This document shows, piece by piece, positions 1 to 11,300 of a DNA stretch of 64,000 nt. Position 1 is the first letter of the stretch. Each line of letters starts with the position of its first letter. The notes under the pieces are model-generated. The model ran no database searches and was not told the origin of the DNA. It saw nothing but the letters and a program-made list of their open reading frames with translations. Source of the stretch: Phragmites australis (Eukaryota > Streptophyta > Magnoliopsida > Poales > Poaceae); contig NC_084930.1 of the NCBI RefSeq assembly GCF_958298935.1, positions 26,758,001-26,822,000 of the forward strand, read 5' to 3'. The translations under genes and the position numbers were made by a program.

Positions 1-104
1 ATCGCTGGGACCACGACATCAGCCATGACAGCCAACACCAAAATCGGTGGCACCACCTAGTGTGTAGCTTTAGGTCCTATTGGCGCAGGAGCAGCCATCG
101 CGAC

Positions 105-332
105 CTACGTGCTTGTATGCTGCTGAAGATGAAGACTACCCGTCTGTGGATATTGCATGGCACCACCATAGCCCTGGCCATGACCCTGAGGATGGTGACC
201 TCCAGTGCCACGGTGAGGTGCAAAACCCCGTCGGCCAAGACTCCAAAACGCGCCCCGGTGACCACCGCCATAGCCCGGCCCGTAACCGCCATATCTAGGA
301 TTGAAACCTGGTCCACCAAAATTGTACATCAT
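105..332 (-). CDS. Glycine-rich ORF, possible terminal exon or gene fragment
   Basis: A 75-codon reading frame opens with two consecutive ATG codons and is rich in Gly, Tyr, His and Arg (GGYGPGYGGG, then HGQGYGG). It ends in a TAG stop. The composition resembles low-complexity tails of RNA-binding or glycine-rich proteins, but there is no recognisable domain. The frame is GC-rich against an AT-rich surround, which argues for a coding origin. Stops follow shortly downstream and no splice partner is obvious. It could be a captured exon, a decayed transposon gag, or chance. I do not assign a function. Confidence 0.2.
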   Translation of the reverse strand: MMYNFGGPGFNPRYGGYGPGYGGGHRGAFWSLGRRGFAPHRGTGGHHPQGHGQGYGGAMQYPQTGSLHLQQHTST

Positions 333-1095
333 GAAATATTCAAATATCTAGTTTTTCTCCACTTGGTATGCAAATCATACATCTTGCTTCAGACGCAGTA
401 ACATCCCTCCCTTTTTCCACATGCATGTTGTGGGGTTTAAGCAGTTTTTACATGAAATTTGTAGATGTTCCAAAGAGGATTGAATAGTTTCTCCTTTCTC
501 GTGAGGTTCATATAAAATGCACTAAGTTTGTACATTTGAAAGAGTTTGTGCGTGGTGCTGGTATTGGTAGTGCTTTGGTTCGTGTGGGCCTTTGGACTTG
601 AATCTTTGCCTGCTAGTGGGACCACAACATTATCATGACATACGAGGCAGGGATAACAAGATAGTCTTAGTATGCAAGGACTTGAGAGTTGATTGTTGAG
701 ACAATGGTAGCAACTTCTATTTGGTGCTAACACAAATCTTCTTGCAAGAGGACCATAGGGGCTATTGTGTCTCTAGTGTGCTTCAAAACCTGGTCCTAAG
801 CCTGCACCAAATCCTATACATTGTGCGAATTGGTTCTAGCAGAAAAAAAAAAAATCAATGAGCTGACTCCATGCTTGGCACGCGCTCCCACAGAATAACA
901 AATGACACAAGCTTTTTTCTCTCCTCTCTCTTGCTTATCTCACAGCACATCAGCAATTGATTCGCCACGAGCTCTCAAATAAAGGAAGCAAGGAATAACA
1001 TGCGGTCAAGGACACCGTCATCGTTGGGAGCTACATAGGGTTGGTGCACCGGCGGCACCCTCGACGCACCCATCGTCTGCTCTAGGTCTAGCCGC
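333..1095. other. Intergenic stretch, no gene seen
   Basis: AT-rich sequence with short spurious frames only. There is a run of 13 A at about 842-854. I see no domain, RNA gene or clear transposon boundary. Confidence 0.4.
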
Positions 1096-1240
1096 TTGGA
1101 GGTGAGGGACAAGGCCCTCGACGTCGCCCCCGGATCTGAGGTAAGGAATGGCGCCATTGTCACCAGATTCATACAACCATCTTTGTCAAATCCTGTCTCA
1201 CGGAGGCGACACAAATATGCCAGGGAGACTAGGTCCAGCC
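1096..1240. repeat. Diverged dispersed repeat, copy 1
   Basis: This block aligns with 1695-1835 in the same orientation. Shared blocks include GACAAGGCCCTCGACGTCGC versus TACAAGGCCCTCGACATTGC, and ACACAAATATGCCAGGGA in both. About 100-145 bp is shared at a guessed 75-80 percent identity. It is probably an old transposon-derived direct repeat, because no conserved protein is encoded. Confidence 0.5.
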
Positions 1241-1694
1241 TTGAGCAAACACTCTCAACCCGAAGCCTCTGGTAATCAGATGCGATGGAGCCCATGGACA
1301 CTGCACGGATGGGTGGAATTTGCCATTGAACCTCACTCAATAGAGCTAACATATCACTCTAATCCCTATTAGAAATAGTTAGATCAATGAAATTGCATCA
1401 TCTGCATCACATACATCAATCATAAGGCATAATCTTTACTGAGATAGCTTTCCTTGTGGATCCAGGAATGTGTCTCTGAAAGGAAGGTAGACCCATGCAT
1501 TTCGCGTAGCTCACCACAATTTGGTGCCCAACCTACAAGCTCCCTGATCACAACAGCACACCTCTGCAACATCACCGTCACTAGGAGACAACAATGAAGA
1601 GAGCACCGGTGGTCATTTGCTCTAGACCCGCCACATGGAGGTGGGGGGGGGGATGGGGTTACCATGCTCTAGAAGGGAGAGGGATGGCCGCATG

Positions 1695-1835
1695 AAGGTG
1701 AGGTACAAGGCCCTCGACATTGCCACAAGATTCGAGGTACGGAACGACGCTATCGTCGTCGGATCCGAACATCCATCTCCGCCGGATCCCATTGCATGAA
1801 GGCAACACAAATATGCCAGGGATGGGGTTGTCGTG
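1695..1835. repeat. Diverged dispersed repeat, copy 2
   Basis: Second copy of the block at 1096-1240, about 600 bp away and in the same orientation. The surrounding minus-strand reading frames in both copies are short and unlike known proteins. Confidence 0.5.
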
Positions 1836-2100
1836 CTTTGTCGCCATGGAGAGAAGGGGGACAAAGTAGAGAACAAAGGGGGTTTGGCCTCGTGTGGAGG
1901 AACAATGGTTGGAACGGGCTAGTTTTTTTCTTATTCTGGAGTGGGGCTCTGCTTATGGGCCAATAAGATCCTATACATTGTGGCATTTTTCACCAGTTTA
2001 GTAGGGCACAACTTAGAACCCGTGACGGTATATACATTGGAGACGCCAAGGCCACAACCCAAAACGAAAAGACAAGAAACAATCTAGAATGCAACAAGCA

Positions 2101-2216
2101 AGCAACCTGTTTATTTATCTTGGATGATTAAAACTCTTTTTACCAATGTTACTATCTAGCAACCTGTTGATTTATCTTGGATGATTAAAACTCTTTTTTT
2201 ACCAATGCTACTATCT
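2101..2216. repeat. Tandem duplication, unit about 57 bp
   Basis: Two adjacent copies each contain TATCTTGGATGATTAAAACT and end in CTATCTAG. They differ by a two-base T insertion and a few substitutions. It lies in noncoding DNA. Confidence 0.7.
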
Positions 2217-2504
2217 AGAGATAAAAGATTCTATCCTACTTTATTATGCCTTTGAGACTTGAGAGAGGGGCAAAAAAGAAAGAGCTAGGGCAGAATCCCC
2301 TAGAGAAATTTCATCATATATGCACGTGGTCCAGATCATAGTGCGGCAACGGTCAAGGACTCTGATGAGTGATGATTTGACATGGAGTGAACGGAGGCCT
2401 GTCAGCCTGTGGGCAAAAATCTAAAATTAGACAACATACGCGATCGTATTTGCCAAAATAGATAATATGTCAGCGTATTTACAATTTTAGCATCCGTAGC
2501 CCAT

Positions 2505-2559
2505 ATTCGGCACACGGTGTGCCGAATATCAACCGTATTCGGCACACGGTGTGCCGAAT
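2505..2559. repeat. Twin subterminal palindromes, left arm of foldback MULE
   Basis: Two copies (2505-2527 and 2537-2559) of an 11-base arm ATTCGGCACAC, one central base and the complement GTGTGCCGAAT. They face two similar palindromes in the right arm. Related versions occur near both ends of the 16109-34712 element. Confidence 0.8.
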
Positions 2560-3726
2560 ATGGGCTGTAGCGTCGTATGTGGGTTCGCGTCAGGGACGAT
2601 GGCGCGGACGTTGGACGTGTCCGCGCCATCATGACTGGCGCGGACACGGCCTACATCCGAGCCATTGTATGTGGCGCGAAGTGACGTCCTCCCGGCTCCG
2701 TTTCTTTTGCTTTTTTCATATCGTGCTTTTGATTTTGTCGCTGTCGCTTCGGTGTCTTCCTGTCTGTGATTATGGCCGGCGGTGCGTCATTTTGTTGCGA
2801 TGCTTTCAGCGCGTCGCCTGCCACCTGCTACAAAATGAGGAGCGAGCAGCAGAGCGCAAGGCAAGGAGCAGAGCGCGAGGCAAGGAGGAGCAGCAGCGCG
2901 AGATCAATTACGTCGTTTGATGCCGTGTTGTCATTTTATTTAATTTCATCAAAATTTAAAATTATTTGCTAATTTAATTGTCATTTGATGCCGACGTATT
3001 TTTATTTCATGTAATTACCAACTTTCAACAAAGTTTGAAATTATTTGCTAATTTAAATGTACATTTCAAACCGACGTGTTGTCATTTCATGTAATTGCCA
3101 ACTTTGAACAAAATTTGAAATTATTTGCCAGCTGCGATGAGGGCCACACACCCACCAGGCCGCTGGGATGAGAGCCACAAAATTTGAAATGTACATTTAA
3201 ATTAGCAAATAATTTCAAATTTTGTTCAAAGTTGGCAATTACATGAAATGACAATACGCCGGTATCAAATGATAGTTAAATTAGCAAATAATTTTAAATT
3301 TTGATGAAAGTTGGTAATTAAATGAAATGACAACATGGCATCAAACGACATAACTGATCTCGTGCTGCTGCTCCTCCTCGCCTCGCGCTCTGCTCCTTGC
3401 CTTGCGCTCTGCTGCTCACTCCTCATTTTGTAGCAGGCGGCAGGCGACGCGCTGAAAGCATCGCAACAAAATGACGCACCGCCGGCCAAAATCACAGACA
3501 GGAAGACACCAAAGCGACAGCGATGCGACAAAATCAAAAGCACAATGTGAAAAAAGCAAAAGAAGCGGAGCCGGGAGGACGTCACTTCGCACCACATACA
3601 ATGGCTCGGATGCCCGTGTCCACGCCAGTCATGATGGCGCGGACACGTCCAACGTCCGTGCCATCGTCCCTGGCGCGGACCCACATACGACGCTACAGCC
3701 CATATTCAGCACATATATAGTGCCAT

Positions 3727-3789
3727 ATTCGGCACACCGTGTGCCGAATATAGCACTATAGCCCATATTCGGCATATGGTGTGTCGAAT
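3727..3789. repeat. Twin subterminal palindromes, right arm of foldback MULE
   Basis: The palindrome at 3727-3749 is intact (ATTCGGCACAC, C, GTGTGCCGAAT). The one at 3767-3789 has decayed (ATTCGGCATATGGTGTGTCG then AAT). These are the mirror partners of 2505-2559. Confidence 0.75.
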
Positions 3790-3884
3790 ACGGATACTAA
3801 AATTGTAAATACGCTGACATGTTATCTATTTTGACAAATACGGTCGTGTATGTTGTGTAAATTTGGATTTTCGCCCAGCCTGTG

Positions 3885-4410
3885 ACTAATTGAGAAATGA
3901 ATGTTCAGCTTGACAAGCGGTTCTATTGCAAGTGTACCACACAGAGACAAAGGATTAGTTTCATCAGATAAACATGCCTCGAACTGAATGCACTGTAGCG
4001 TGATAGTCTACTGCGAATGCACCTGAATTTCATATGCTAAGCAGATTGCTAGTCCTAGCGATTTGAACCTAGCCCTGCATTAGTTTTTCGATGATCGGTC
4101 CCTGTCCAATTGTCTCTTCCGTCGTGAAAATTGACGATGCCGAGCTTGGATCCAATCAATCACCTGACCTGATTGGTTTCTCAGCTCCAAGTGCGTTGTC
4201 TCATGTCCCACAAAAATATGCTGCGCTACAAGTATCTTTCTGTCAACTGTGTGAAGAATCTAGCGCATGCATGCAGTCACTCATGCACTACTATCGATCA
4301 CTTCTCCGGCCCTTGATCATGCTTAAACAAGTGCAGCTATGGTAATCCCGTTTCTCGGGCGGGCTAGCTAGGCAAAAGCATCTTAGAACAGTGTGCATTA
4401 GTAATAAATA
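3885..4410. other. Intergenic stretch, no gene seen
   Basis: Short frames only. The open frame at 4091-4345 has no recognisable domain or splice context. Confidence 0.35.
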
Positions 4411-4670
4411 GTTTTTTCCGTTAAAAAATATAAGAAGTATTTTATTTTGAAAAACATCAAAAGTAAATTTTAATCGGTATTTTTCTCTTATAATATATTA
4501 TAAATTACTATAAAACTAACATCATATTAAAAATACTTTGATATACAAATATATTCAAATAAAATTTGTATAGTAAATATGTATATAATTTAACTAATTA
4601 TCAGTCAAAACTTATAAAATTTAACTTTTTCAAAATAAAATACATCTTACATTTTGAAACTAAGGGAGCA
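4411..4670. mobile_element. Stowaway-like MITE
   Basis: The left end (TTTTTTCCGTTAAAAAATAT) and right end (ACATTTTGAAACTAAGGGAG) are degenerate versions of the grass Stowaway termini CTCCCTCCGTTCCAAAATA and its complement. The interior is about 260 bp and AT-rich, and TA lies at the left junction. This is a Tc1/mariner-derived non-autonomous element by family knowledge. The termini are old and mutated. Confidence 0.65.
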
Positions 4671-5143
4671 CATCGTAACACGCATTACAAATTATATGGT
4701 CCCATTTGAAAAATAGAGTATCATGGCGAAATTATATGGAGTTTGTATTGAGGGTTGGGCTTTGGCGAAAATTGTACAGTAGTGTGGAAAAGTGTGCTCA
4801 TGGCTCGGTCTTGGAGGCATTAAAATTAACTCGGTGGTTACAGGAGGATCAGTCAGAGAGATTTCGCCGAATCAGTCGGACAGATGGATGGCCAGGCTCG
4901 TTCGGATGCATGCATGCAGAAGTGGTGCGGCTGGACCTAACAGGGTGCACGTGACTCATGAGTTCTGACTCAGATTCTCTGACACTTCAAGTGTGCGCGC
5001 GCCATGTAGTGCTGCTACAATCATGAGCCGTGTATTTGCATACGTAGCATTACAATCATCGTTGCAGTCAGTCTTGCAGTGGTAGTCACGGAAAGCAGCT
5101 GAACCAAATCTGTTCTCTGTACCCTTCGGTATCCATTCACATG

Positions 5144-5145
<2 letters not shown>

Positions 5146-5206
<61 letters not shown>
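5146..5206. repeat. (CT)n microsatellite
   Basis: About 30 uninterrupted CT units between unique sequences. Confidence 0.95.
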
Positions 5207-5207
<1 letters not shown>

Positions 5208-5349
5208 GCTGGCAGCTTCAGTAGGAAAAAGATCAGGTTTTAGCTAGCCAACAAACGGGAGTGAACATGATGCAGTACCGACTCAACTACAACAAACAAG
5301 ATGCTATTTTATATTCTGCTTGATTGATAATCTCTGTACTATGTTGCCT

Positions 5350-5519
5350 ACTGCCTAGTACATTCGATGCAGAGTTACTATGATTTGGAGGATTGCTTGG
5401 CTGTTGTGTTCTTGCTTTTTTCTTTTGTCTACAATCTGTGATACTCTGGTTGATTGGCTTCTACAGAAGTCGGGGCCCGATAAAAAGCCCCTTTTCCAAG
5501 AAATAATAATAATAATTTC
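5350..5519 (+). mobile_element. Probable LINE 3' end (short, truncated)
   Basis: The sequence GGGGCCCGATAAAAAGCCCC, with its small hairpin, followed by TTTTCCAAG and an (AAT)n tail at about 5502-5515 is like grass L1-type LINE 3' termini. The 5' limit is unclear and no coding sequence remains. Confidence 0.4.
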
Positions 5520-5639
5520 TGTACTACCTAAGAACATACTAACAAGACTGATGAGGCTTCCCCAGTCACCTTCAAGCTCTCTTCAGCTCAAATTTTGTTG
5601 TCTTTCAAACTAATTCCTCCTAGACATCCTTGTTTGGCC

Positions 5640-8362
5640 ATTCGGCCCAGCTTAGATTCCACAGAATTCCTGCGGGAACGGGTGAATTCCATAGAATTTC
5701 TGCGGGAGTAATTCTTCCCAACATGGAGCAAACTGTTGAAAAAAATAGTATTTTCAGATTTAATTTAATTCAATTCTTAAATATAATATGAACAAAAACA
5801 TATGCAAACAATAAGCTCAGACGAGCCCCGACTATACTAACTAGCTTTCCGATAAGGATTTCGACAAGATCTGACAAGCCCCGATAAGATTTCGATAAGC
5901 CTGATAAGCTTCGACAAGATATGTAATATATAATAGATTGCAATATACGTACCCGACAATGTAGAGGAAGCAGACCGTGAGCAGTCGCGTCGAGCGCTTC
6001 CTAAAAACTTTATTCGTCCTCTCCCGGTTCAAGATCCCAAGAGCGATAGATTTCGGAGACTTGCTCTTCTATTCATCAGTGCACGCCGATGCAACGGGAC
6101 ATTAAAGAGAAAATAGACAAAACCCTAACTGTGTATACGCTTTGTAGCGGTGGCTAGCAGATATATATATAAAGAATTACACGGTTGAGACGCACAACGG
6201 TCAAACTATATTTGTTTGCCCACGCAGCAAAAAGAAGAAAACTGTAAAATGAGGCCGCATATGCGCAAGCAACTAAACATGATCGATTTCGTGCCATGTG
6301 TCCCCGTCCACGGCCCGGCGACGCGAGCGCGCGCGCGTGTTGTCCTAGTCCTTTCATCCACACATGCTAAATGGATGAATGAGAGAATTCCTTATAAGTT
6401 GATCTCTCTTCACTTCCACTAATAAAGTGAGGCTAAAAGATACACCCCACACCATTTAGTTGAACATTTAAGATTTATTTAGAATTACTCAAATGTAATA
6501 GGTCAACCTCATATATTCTAACACTGACTCTATGAAAACATGAGGCCTCAGTATCACAACACTGCACTATTCTGATTTTGATTCCAAATTTTCATTAGAT
6601 TTGTGCATGGCACACCATATGTCGAATTTGCATTTATGTACCTGGTGAGCATTTTATTTTTCAGTTCAAACTCAAGCTAAATGGAGCTAGATGATTTATT
6701 GGCCTCTGTAAAGCCTCCATCTTTTGTGAACTTGCCTCGGTTGACGTCAAGATGTGTCACTCTCATCCGTATTCTCTAAAGAGACAATACAATTCTTAGA
6801 TTCACCGACAATGATATCGCCAAAAAAATAAGACAGGACAGCTGCTATACATAAACAGCGCAATTGAGCACGAACTTTCTGTGCTTACGTGCGGTGAATG
6901 CACGTTGCAATCACACGATCCATTGCCAGTCACACAGGATTGGACAGTTGCACAGTTCGATAGATCATCCATCCATGATACAATCCATCTATGATCTATC
7001 TGCTCGCCCATAACCTGTCAGGAACAAACGAGCACCGGTGCGTGCATGCACATGACTGGGTGCCATGCGGATTGGGACTGCCATGACCCAACTCTACTGT
7101 GCAACGTTAAGCTCTCTTGGACAATGTCTCGTGAGGGGTCACTGTCACAGCTCTTGATACTGCTGTCTGTGTGAACCATTGAAGCTTCAGAGTTTTAGTG
7201 TTCCCAAATGCGAAGAGACGCTGGAAGATGGGCAAGAGTTTTTTTTCCATTGACTTGTTGTCTTTGTGTATGCGACCAATGGCAAGTGCTCTTGCTTGTA
7301 TAGATCTTACTTTAATTTGTTTCAGAGATTTTTCTAAGGTTAAGAGGCTCTAAGGTTGAGATCATGTCGCTATAAAAAAAAGGAGCATGTTTGTTTCAGC
7401 ACGTTCCTATCTTCTACTTTTATCAGAAACCTAAAAATCAAAAACACAAACAAATAGATTTATTGAAAAATAATTTCTAAAGAAGTCAGAAACCCATTTC
7501 TAAAGGAATAAACTAGAAGTTGAAAAGATAGTTGATCTTTTTTGAGAAGTATTATGCTAAGAAGAAAAAACTATTGTAAAAACTAATAATAAAAAAAAAA
7601 CTTTTCAGCAAAACCAAAAACACAGCTTTTTAAAAAAGCAAGAACAAAAATTCAAACAAACAAACCATAAGTATTTGTGACCAGAGTATATCAGACGGCT
7701 AGACCTGAATCGCTTCCTCATGGTGTTCCTTCTGCATTGATGCACGGTTTCTGCTCTTCCATATCTGGGGAAATGGATCAGCTAGGGCAGCGCGTTAGTA
7801 TTTTTTTTTACTACATTCCAGATGTCATTATCATAAAATTATAACAAAACAATGCATATATGTGGGGTTCTCTATGCACATCATCTACTGCCCAATGATT
7901 ACCAAGTTTACCCAGACAAGATTTGTTCAATGGTCCAACACTGAAGCTAAATGAGTAGGCACAAGATTTATCTGAGGTCCTCTTGTGCAGAATTTTGGTT
8001 CAAAATTCATGTGAATATGCAGGACCTATCATATAAAATGAACAAAAAAATGAAGTACATTCAGAAGAATAAATCTATTTAGCTTTGCCTGAATAAATCC
8101 TGAATTTGTGATCCACTGCCGGGGACAATGCTCAAATCCTGTATTGATAAATTTACTAGACTTTTAAAGTCCAAAATTGCACAGATGAAGTCTACATATA
8201 AGAGAGAGTCCTTGGCACTAATGATTTTAGGGCTCCTCTTCTCTATATGAAAAATGACTCGATCACAAAAAGACGTTTTTTACATGATAACCACAACTTA
8301 CTCTTTTATACAGCCAGCTAAATGAATGAACTACCACAAGCAGAGTAGTCTCAGAATCATCG
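5640..8362. other. Gene-poor region downstream of the lipase gene
   Basis: No convincing exon. The segment 5640-5720 contains a near-repeat (GAATTCCTGCGGGAACGGGT and GAATTTCTGCGGGAGTAAT). 7383-7669 looks like a MITE. 8042-8360 is presumably the 3' UTR and downstream of the minus-strand lipase gene. Confidence 0.35.
7383..7669. mobile_element. Possible hAT-like MITE
   Basis: Starts GAGCATGTTTGTTTCAGC and ends near CAAACAAACAAACCATAAG, so the ends are roughly inverted. The interior is A-rich without coding potential. No clean target duplication is visible, so the family is a guess. Confidence 0.35.
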
Positions 8363-11300
8363 TTACTCAACAACAATGTCCCTCGCCACAAAATCCTTAT
8401 TCACAAGAAGTTTCCCATCCTCGTCCTTTGTGAAAAGCTTATCCATCAGTTCGTCCCAACTGGTTCTTCCTGATGAATTAAAAACGTAAGTATCAGAGGG
8501 TGTCGCAGTGCTAGCACCCTCCTGAATTTCTTCTTCAGACAGATCTGCAGCATGAGGAACATCTAAGGTCTTCGCTCTCTGCAGGGCATTCTTGTGTTCC
8601 TCCTCAAAACTTTGCAATCTCTCCATCTTTTGTTGCGGAGGTGGAGTCATTGCATTCTCCTTTCCCATCATTAGCTGAGAAAAAGATATAGCTGTAATCA
8701 TAAACAAATATTCACTGCAGAACTTGGCGCTTCTAACCAACCACAAGTTCCAGCACATAGGAGCTCTGCAATGTTTGCTGTTATAAAGATGTGTATTTCT
8801 GAACACTTTGTTTGCAATCGCCTCCTCTCTATCAAGTCAATTCATCATTAGTAAAAGCTAGATCATCTTCCTACATACTTTACTACAAAAAACCATGATG
8901 ACATAGCAAGCTTTACTTCCTAATTCTTACACTAGCTCCTACCGAAGAAAAATGTGCAAAAGAGAAAAATAACAGAAGCAAAAAGGATAAATGGGCAAGG
9001 CCAAATCTCAAACATGTATGTCCCACTTCAAGTTTACTAATCCAAACTTAGGTAAATAAATCCCCACAAATCCATCAAAAAAGTTACATTTCTGTGCAAG
9101 AAAAGTTTTGCACCGTTACTTGGAGACCCTAGGGAAACCAAATCTAACATTTGCCCAGAGTTCGCGCATCCTTTTCATTTATCAAAAACTGTTATTGGCT
9201 AAAATTTCAAATAATAAGGAAACTAATGCTTCCAGATCTTGCAATAAAGCTACAAGCACATCTAGCTTGTTTATCCTTCTTATCTAAAAGTATGCAGCAA
9301 CTTACAAAATTGTCTTACTATGTAGGGCTAGTTTGAGTACACAAAATCACAGACAAAAAATACATCCTACGAGGTCATCCAACTTACACTTACTATGTGC
9401 TACTTATGAATTATCAGATGAGGCCAAACCGCTACGTAATATTAGTTCACAGCTCAGGAAAAATTGGAGGAAGAAGCAGCAAGCTTTGACTCATTACCCA
9501 TATGTACATCAGAGCAGTCCATTTATTGCTGTGAGCTTGTGGCTTCTTAAGTGTACACAATGGATGAGTATATTATAACCACAGCATGGTACTCTTTTGT
9601 CAGTAGCGTCATGGAACTTGACTAAATCTGTTAGATCCAGATTCATGATACTAAGCTCTTGCCAATCCCTTCTTCTCAGCTCACTTCTCTAGCAGCATTT
9701 TGGGATCACTTGAACAGAAAGAGTGTAATGACTAATGAGACCTTTCACAACAGGTCTGTTCCGTCTTAAATTCTTAATTGATAAACAAAGGTCCCAAGGG
9801 ATCTTAAATGGATTAGGAAAACATGTTACATGAGAAAGCACAAGTTCTTCGGCTTCTCCAAGATAGGTTGAATACACTGAATCTACTTCACAGAAAGAAT
9901 TTCTTGGTTCCAAATTTTTTGGGAGTGAAGATGAAACTCTAATCCTGTTGGCTCATAGGAATAAGACTATTTCAAAATAGGACTTTGTCCATAGCTGCAT
10001 GGAAAAGACAGTTTGGGCAGAGTTTTCCCTGGTTATCCATATGGCAAAACCATATATGAAGCTAGTCATGCAAACATGGCTCCATAATTTCTAGTTGAAT
10101 CCCCCTACTATGGAGTCAGTACATATCTTGTAATATTCTTTTATTCTTATATTAGATATTTATTTTACATATCCCCCTACTACCTTTATTATCATCATTA
10201 TTATTATCATTATTGTTTTTTTATCATCTTTTTAGTTGGATCTTGTGGGTTTCATCTCTAGCCTATCCCAACTTGCTTGGGACAAATACTGTCGGAGGAT
10301 GAACTCCTGTCGCAGGGATCCCGAGAGACCCATTTTTAGAGATTCGGCCGGGGGGATGATCCTGAACGAGCTTGTCGGGGAAATAAATGGGAACGAAAAT
10401 AAATGCAGTGGCTGGTGGTGGGAGATGATCGACCTAGTGCAAGAAAGATGGGTGCACCGGGGTTTAGACAGGTTTGGACCGCACGGAGGCGTAACACCCT
10501 ACTCCTGTGTGAGTGTTATACCTTTCCTTGAAGGGAATTCTTCAAGGATGTATCTGGTTACAGGGGTGAGCTGCTTACAGAGAGCTCAGCCTCTGTTCGA
10601 GCTTGGCTTGAGCTTGTTTGTGATGTTCTTCGCCTTTTGATCTGGGCTTCCTTGCCTTGTTCACCTTGTTTTCCCGTCTGTCTCCTCCTAGCTTCTTGAG
10701 TTCTCCATCCTTTCCTTTTATAGGCGCGCCGACCTCGACTTATCCAGAATGGGAAAGAGGGGGCGCAAATACCAAGGTGCCACGGAGAAAGGCGTCATCA
10801 TTCCGTCTTGGCGAAGTGACAAGGGCGGTGGAAAATTGCGGCGTGCATCCGACCACCCGCCACTGCGGAGGTCCTCCGGCGCCATTAAGAGGGCCCACCG
10901 GGCAGCCGCAGAGATGCCCGGTGCGCCACCCTGTCTTGTCCTTCTGCCGAGGCAGGGTGGCAGGCGGAGCGCTTCGATTCTGGCAATGTTATCCCGAGGC
11001 ACCCGGGTGAAACCGGACGGGACCCGTGCATTTAATGGACCCACGCCCCCCTGCCAGAGCATGGCAGGGTCTGACACTAGGGCGTGGGCAGCTGAGATTG
11101 TCAGGATGTCAGGATGTCAGGCCGCGCGTGCCTATTAAATGCGGCATTGGGCCCTTGACTGGCTGACACCCCGACGACGGGACCCTTCGGGTCGTCGGAC
11201 GATCTTGCGCGAACCTTCGGGGAACCGAGTCCTCGGGGGCTGCCACGTGCAGCCCCGAGCACTCTCTCCGGAGCACTGGAGGAAAACTTTCGGGGAACCG

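Larger units (their letters stand above)
2412..3875. mobile_element. Foldback Mutator-like element, 1.46 kb, with 9-bp target duplication
   Basis: The left end GGCAAAAATC is mirrored by GATTTTCGCC at the right end. The perfect direct repeat CAGCCTGTG flanks both sides (2403-2411 and 3876-3884). A 9-bp duplication is the hallmark of Mutator-like (MULE) transposition. The two arms of roughly 700 bp are inverted copies of each other, visibly about 90 percent alike, around a short unmatched centre near 3120-3180. Both arms carry the same internal reading frame (KMRSEQQSARQGAER) and the same palindromes. There is no transposase, so it is non-autonomous. Transcription through it would give a very long hairpin RNA. 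Confidence 0.85.

Noticed and set aside
2519..3761. Frames in the foldback element
   Set aside because: Mirror images in both arms; no transposase motif. Kept only as evidence for the inverted repeat.
10657..11138. Open frames at the start of the solo LTR
   Set aside because: Equivalent frames exist in LTRs of the full-length element; noncoding LTR.
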